A DNA stretch of 64,000 bases, from NCBI RefSeq assembly GCF_001718315.1, contig NZ_CP013364.1, positions 1 through 64,000 of the forward strand. Direction: 5' to 3'. Positions within the stretch are counted from its first letter, which is position 1; each line of letters opens with the position of its first letter. The notes below the pieces were generated by a model. The model did not search any database. It was not told the DNA's origin and worked only from the letters and a program-made list of their open reading frames with translations. Below are positions 60,507-64,000 of the stretch, one piece after another. The position numbers were made by a program, and so were the translations under genes. Source of the DNA: Burkholderia diffusa (GTDB lineage: Bacteria > Pseudomonadota > Gammaproteobacteria > Burkholderiales > Burkholderiaceae).

Positions 60507-63500
60507 ATGAGCCATTTCCTGGATAGATTGCGTTATTTCTCCAACACAAGGCCAACATTTTCCGACGGACACGGCGCCGTCACGGACGAGGACCGAAAAT
60601 GGGAGGACGGCTATCGGCTGCGCTGGCAGCACGACAAGATCGTCCGCTCGACCCACGGGGTGAACTGCACGGGCTCATGCTCGTGGAAGGTCTACGTGAA
60701 AGGCGGGATCGTCACCTGGGAAACCCAGCAGACCGACTATCCGCGCACGCGCCCCGACATGCCGAACCACGAACCGCGCGGCTGCTCGCGCGGCGCTTCG
60801 TACTCCTGGTATCTGTACAGCGCGAACCGTCTCAAGCATCCGATGGTGCGCAGCGCGCTCGTGAAGCTGTGGCGCGAACGCCGCCGCACGCTGGCCCCCG
60901 TCGACGCATGGCGCTCGATCGTCGAGGATGACGACGCGCGGCGCTCGTACCAGAGCCGGCGCGGGCTCGGCGGCTTCGTGCGCGCGAGCTGGGACGAGGT
61001 CAACGAGATCGTTGCGGCCGCAAACGTTTACACGGTCGAGCGGCACGGCCCCGATCGCGTCGTCGGCTTCTCGCCGATCCCGGCGATGTCGATGGTGTCG
61101 TATGCGGCGGGTTCGCGTTACCTGTCGCTGATCGGCGGCGTGTGCCTGAGCTTCTACGACTGGTATTGCGACCTGCCGCCCGCGTCGCCGCAGACCTGGG
61201 GCGAGCAGACCGACGTGCCGGAATCGGCCGACTGGTACAACTCGACGTTCATCATGATGTGGGGCTCCAACGTCCCGCAGACCCGCACGCCCGACGCGCA
61301 CTTCCTCGTCGAGGCGCGCTATCGCGGCACGAAGGTCGTGTCGGTGTTTCCCGACTATGCGGAAGGTGCGAAGTTCGGTGATCTGTGGCTGCATCCGAAG
61401 CAGGGCACCGACGCGGCGCTCGCGCTCGCGATGGGGCACGTGATCCTGAAGGAGTTCCACCTCGCGGGCAAGAGCGACTATTTCATCGATTACTGCAAGC
61501 GCTATACCGACATGCCGGCGCTCGTGCGCCTCGTGCCGCACGGCGACGGCTACGTGCCCGAGCGCCTCGTGCGCGCGTCCGATTTCGACAACGCGCTCGA
61601 CGAGGCCGCGCATCCGGACTGGAAGACTGTGATGATCGACGACGCGACCGGCGAATTCGTCGTGCCGGTCGGCTCGATCGGCTTCCGCTGGGGGCAACAG
61701 GCCAAGGACGGATCGAGCGACAAGGGCAAGTGGAACCTGCGTGGCGAGACGTCGAAGGGCGCGGCACTGTCGCCGCGGCTGTCGTGCACGGCCGCGCATG
61801 ACGACGTGGTCGACGTGCTGTTCCCGTACTTCGGCAACCAGCCGCACGCGCATTTCAACTCGACCCAGCACGGCTCCGAGCTGTCGCGCCGGATCGGCGT
61901 GCGGCGCGTCGCGACGCGCGACGGCGAGATGCTGGTGGCGACCGTCTACGACCTGTTCGTCGCGAACTACGGGCTCGACCAGGGGCTGGGCGGGCGCGAC
62001 GTGGCCGCGAGCTACGACGACGATCTGCCGTACACGCCGGCCTGGCAGGAAACGATCACGGGCGTGAAGCGCGCGGACGTGATCTCGGTCGCGCGGCAGT
62101 TCGCGGAGAACGCGCACAAGACGCAAGGCAAGTCGATGGTGATCATCGGCGCGGGGATCAACCACTGGTTCCACATGGACATGTCGTACCGCGCGATCAT
62201 CAACACGCTGATCATGTGCGGATGCGTCGGCAAGCCGGGCGGCGGCTGGTCGCATTACGTGGGCCAGGAGAAGCTGCGTCCGCAGACGGGCTGGACCGCG
62301 CTCGCGTTCGCGCTCGACTGGAATCGTCCGCCGCGCCACATGAATGCGACGTCGTTCTTCTACGCGCACACCGATCAGTGGCGCTACGACACGATGGACC
62401 CGGGCGCGCTGCTGTCGCCGCTCGCGGACAAGACGCAGTTCCACGGTTCGCCGATCGACTACAACGTGCGCGCCGAACGGATGGGCTGGCTGCCGTCCGC
62501 GCCGCAGCTCGCGGTGAATCCGCTGAAAGTCGGCGCAAGTCTCGGCGATCCCGCGCAGGCCGGCGCCGACGTCGCGCGACAGCTGAAGGCCGGCACGCTT
62601 CGAATGGCGTGCGAGGACCCGGACGCTCCCGACAACTTCCCGCGCAACCTGTTCGTGTGGCGCTCGAACCTGCTCGGCTCGTCGGGCAAGGGCCACGAGT
62701 ATTTCCTGAAGCACCTGCTCGGCACGACTAACGGCGTGCAGGGCGAGGACCTCGGTGCGACGGGCGGCGTGCGCCCGGAGGAAGTGAAGTGGCGCGACGA
62801 AGCGCCGCGCGGCAAGCTCGACCTGCTCGTCACGCTCGACTTCCGGATGTCGACCACCTGCATGTATTCGGACGTCGTGCTGCCGACCGCGACGTGGTAC
62901 GAGAAGGACGACATGAATACGTCCGACATGCACCCGTTCATCCATCCGCTGTCGGCGGCGGTCGATCCAGCGTGGGAATCGAAGAGCGACTGGGAGATCT
63001 TCAAGGGGATCGCGAAGCGCTTCTCCGAACTGTGCGACGGGCACCTCGGCGTCGAACGCGACGTCGTGCTCGCGCCGATCGCGCACGACACGCCGGGCGA
63101 ACTCGCGCAGCCGTTCGACGTGCAGGACTGGAAACGCGGCGAATGCGAGCCGGTGCCGGGCCGCACGATGCCGGCGGTGATCGCCGTCGAGCGCGATTAC
63201 CCGAACACCTATGCACGCTTCACGTCGCTCGGCCCGCTGATGGACAAGCTCGGCAACGCTGGCAAGGGCATCGGCTGGGATACGAAGGACGAAGTGAAGC
63301 TGCTCGGCGAGCTCAACTACAAGGTCGCCGACGGCGCAACGCACGGGCGTCCGCGCATCGATACCGCGCTCGACGCGGCCGAGGTGATCCTCGCGCTCGC
63401 GCCGGAGACCAACGGTGAAGTCGCGGTGAAGGCGTGGCGTGCGCTGTCCGGCATCACCGGCATCGACCACACGCATCTGGCCGCGGCGCGCGAGGACGAG

Positions 63501-64000
63501 AAGATCCGCTTCCGCGACATCCAGGCGCAACCGCGCAAGATCATCTCGTCGCCGACGTGGAGCGGGATCGAGTCCGAGCACGTGTCGTATAACGCCGGTT
63601 ACGTGAACGTGCACGAGCTGGTGCCGTGGCGCACGCTGACCGGCCGTCAGCAGCTGTACCAGGATCACGCGTGGATGCGCGCGTTCGGCGAGTCGCTGTG
63701 CGTGTACAAGCCGCCGATCGACACGGGCAGCTACGCGCACATGGTCGGCAAGCGCTCGAACGGCAACCCCGAACGCGTGCTGAACTTCCTGACGCCGCAC
63801 CAGAAGTGGGGCATTCACAGCACGTACACGGACAACCTGCTGATGCTGACTCTGTCGCGCGGCGGCCCGATCGTGTGGATGTCGGAGGACGACGCGAAGG
63901 CGATCGGCGCGGTCGATAACGACTGGATCGAGTGCTACAACTCGAACGGCGCATTGTGCGCGCGGGCCGTGGTGAGCCAGCGCATTCCGTCCGGGATGGT
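60507..64000 (+). CDS. narG: Respiratory nitrate reductase alpha subunit, 3'-truncated by window
   Basis: About 1164 codons visible from ATG 60507; the frame is open at the window end and E. coli NarG has 1247 residues, so ~80 are missing. The FS0 cluster ligands His50, Cys54, Cys58 and Cys93 (STHGVNCTGSC; PRGCSRGASYSW) sit one residue later than in E. coli. VCLSFYDWYCDLP carries the Asp that binds molybdenum, and WGSNVPQTRTPDAH and GKPGGGWSHYVGQEK bind the bis-MGD cofactor. It reduces nitrate at the cytoplasmic face of the inner membrane with NarH and NarI, presumably encoded beyond the window. No narK lies directly upstream. Confidence 0.95.
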   Translation, partial: MSHFLDRLRYFSNTRPTFSDGHGAVTDEDRKWEDGYRLRWQHDKIVRSTHGVNCTGSCSWKVYVKGGIVTWETQQTDYPRTRPDMPNHEPRGCSRGASYSWYLYSANRLKHPMVRSALVKLWRERRRTLAPVDAWRSIVEDDDARRSYQSRRGLGGFVRASWDEVNEIVAAANVYTVERHGPDRVVGFSPIPAMSMVSYAAGSRYLSLIGGVCLSFYDWYCDLPPASPQTWGEQTDVPESADWYNSTFIMMWGSNVPQTRTPDAHFLVEARYRGTKVVSVFPDYAEGAKFGDLWLHPKQGTDAALALAMGHVILKEFHLAGKSDYFIDYCKRYTDMPALVRLVPHGDGYVPERLVRASDFDNALDEAAHPDWKTVMIDDATGEFVVPVGSIGFRWGQQAKDGSSDKGKWNLRGETSKGAALSPRLSCTAAHDDVVDVLFPYFGNQPHAHFNSTQHGSELSRRIGVRRVATRDGEMLVATVYDLFVANYGLDQGLGGRDVAASYDDDLPYTPAWQETITGVKRADVISVARQFAENAHKTQGKSMVIIGAGINHWFHMDMSYRAIINTLIMCGCVGKPGGGWSHYVGQEKLRPQTGWTALAFALDWNRPPRHMNATSFFYAHTDQWRYDTMDPGALLSPLADKTQFHGSPIDYNVRAERMGWLPSAPQLAVNPLKVGASLGDPAQAGADVARQLKAGTLRMACEDPDAPDNFPRNLFVWRSNLLGSSGKGHEYFLKHLLGTTNGVQGEDLGATGGVRPEEVKWRDEAPRGKLDLLVTLDFRMSTTCMYSDVVLPTATWYEKDDMNTSDMHPFIHPLSAAVDPAWESKSDWEIFKGIAKRFSELCDGHLGVERDVVLAPIAHDTPGELAQPFDVQDWKRGECEPVPGRTMPAVIAVERDYPNTYARFTSLGPLMDKLGNAGKGIGWDTKDEVKLLGELNYKVADGATHGRPRIDTALDAAEVILALAPETNGEVAVKAWRALSGITGIDHTHLAAAREDEKIRFRDIQAQPRKIISSPTWSGIESEHVSYNAGYVNVHELVPWRTLTGRQQLYQDHAWMRAFGESLCVYKPPIDTGSYAHMVGKRSNGNPERVLNFLTPHQKWGIHSTYTDNLLMLTLSRGGPIVWMSEDDAKAIGAVDNDWIECYNSNGALCARAVVSQRIPSGM

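Noticed and set aside
60675..63818. 1047-codon antisense open frame inside narG
   Set aside because: Shadow of narG, whose own frame has all cofactor ligands in place; the antisense translation shows no family features.
1..64000. Insertion sequences, prophage, integrase/att sites, CRISPR arrays, tRNA or rRNA genes
   Set aside because: No transposase, integrase or phage motif, no regularly spaced repeats, and no tRNA-like or rRNA sequence were seen on either strand.

Overview
The window is GC-rich (about two thirds G+C), densely coded and free of insertion sequences, tRNAs, rRNAs, prophage or CRISPR arrays. Gene content and protein style (DUF3331, DUF2964, XapX proteins, many LysR/AraC regulators, PntAB, nitrate reductase beside a universal stress protein) point to a Burkholderia, most likely the B. 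cepacia complex, probably a secondary chromosome. This is inference from remembered families; no search was run.

Layout. 1-9.9 kb: end of an MFS exporter, two alpha/beta hydrolases of the chloroperoxidase/arylesterase type, DUF3331, an HD-domain protein, a winged-helix STAND ATPase regulator, an MscS channel with a cyclic-nucleotide domain, and a LysR regulator. 9.9-14 kb: divergent cluster of XapX, isochorismatase-like hydrolase, second XapX, YtcJ-type amidohydrolase and DoxX. 14-19.4 kb: peroxide-related genes (cupin, AhpD-like, Ohr), a MocR regulator divergent from an NAD(P)-binding protein, and a LysR regulator. 19.5-30.4 kb: a complete guanidine-assimilation locus of substrate-binding protein (minus strand) facing carboxyguanidine deiminase subunits, guanidine/urea carboxylase, allophanate hydrolase, ABC permease and ATPase (plus strand). 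Each arm has its own guanidine-I (ykkC) riboswitch, and behind each riboswitch sits a sigma-54-type promoter of matching sequence. An NtrC-like palindrome lies between the two promoters. This is the most striking part of the window.

30.8-38.5 kb: a two-component system, an acyl-CoA synthetase flanked by two AraC-type regulators, and a dihydroflavonol-reductase-like SDR. 38.8-42.8 kb: pntAB transhydrogenase and a DMSP-lyase-like cupin. 43.2-48.9 kb: a beta-oxidation operon (acyl-CoA dehydrogenase, ETF-ubiquinone oxidoreductase, thiolase, 3-hydroxyacyl-CoA dehydrogenase) closed by a strong hairpin. 49-53 kb: a deoxyribose utilisation cluster (deoC, DeoR-type regulator, FucP-family permease, sugar kinase). 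53.4-56.3 kb: an AraC regulator, an SDR gene with an internal deletion, a remnant of a glyoxalase-fold gene, and a third alpha/beta hydrolase. 56.5-58.8 kb: a hypothetical protein with a PD-(D/E)XK-like motif and a hydratase. 59-64 kb: universal stress protein, a small membrane protein and narG (cut by the window end). FNR/ANR-like boxes precede both the stress protein and narG.

Coordinates and starts were worked out by hand from reading frames and ribosome-binding sites. Functions rest on motif recognition, so substrate assignments are tentative unless stated otherwise.
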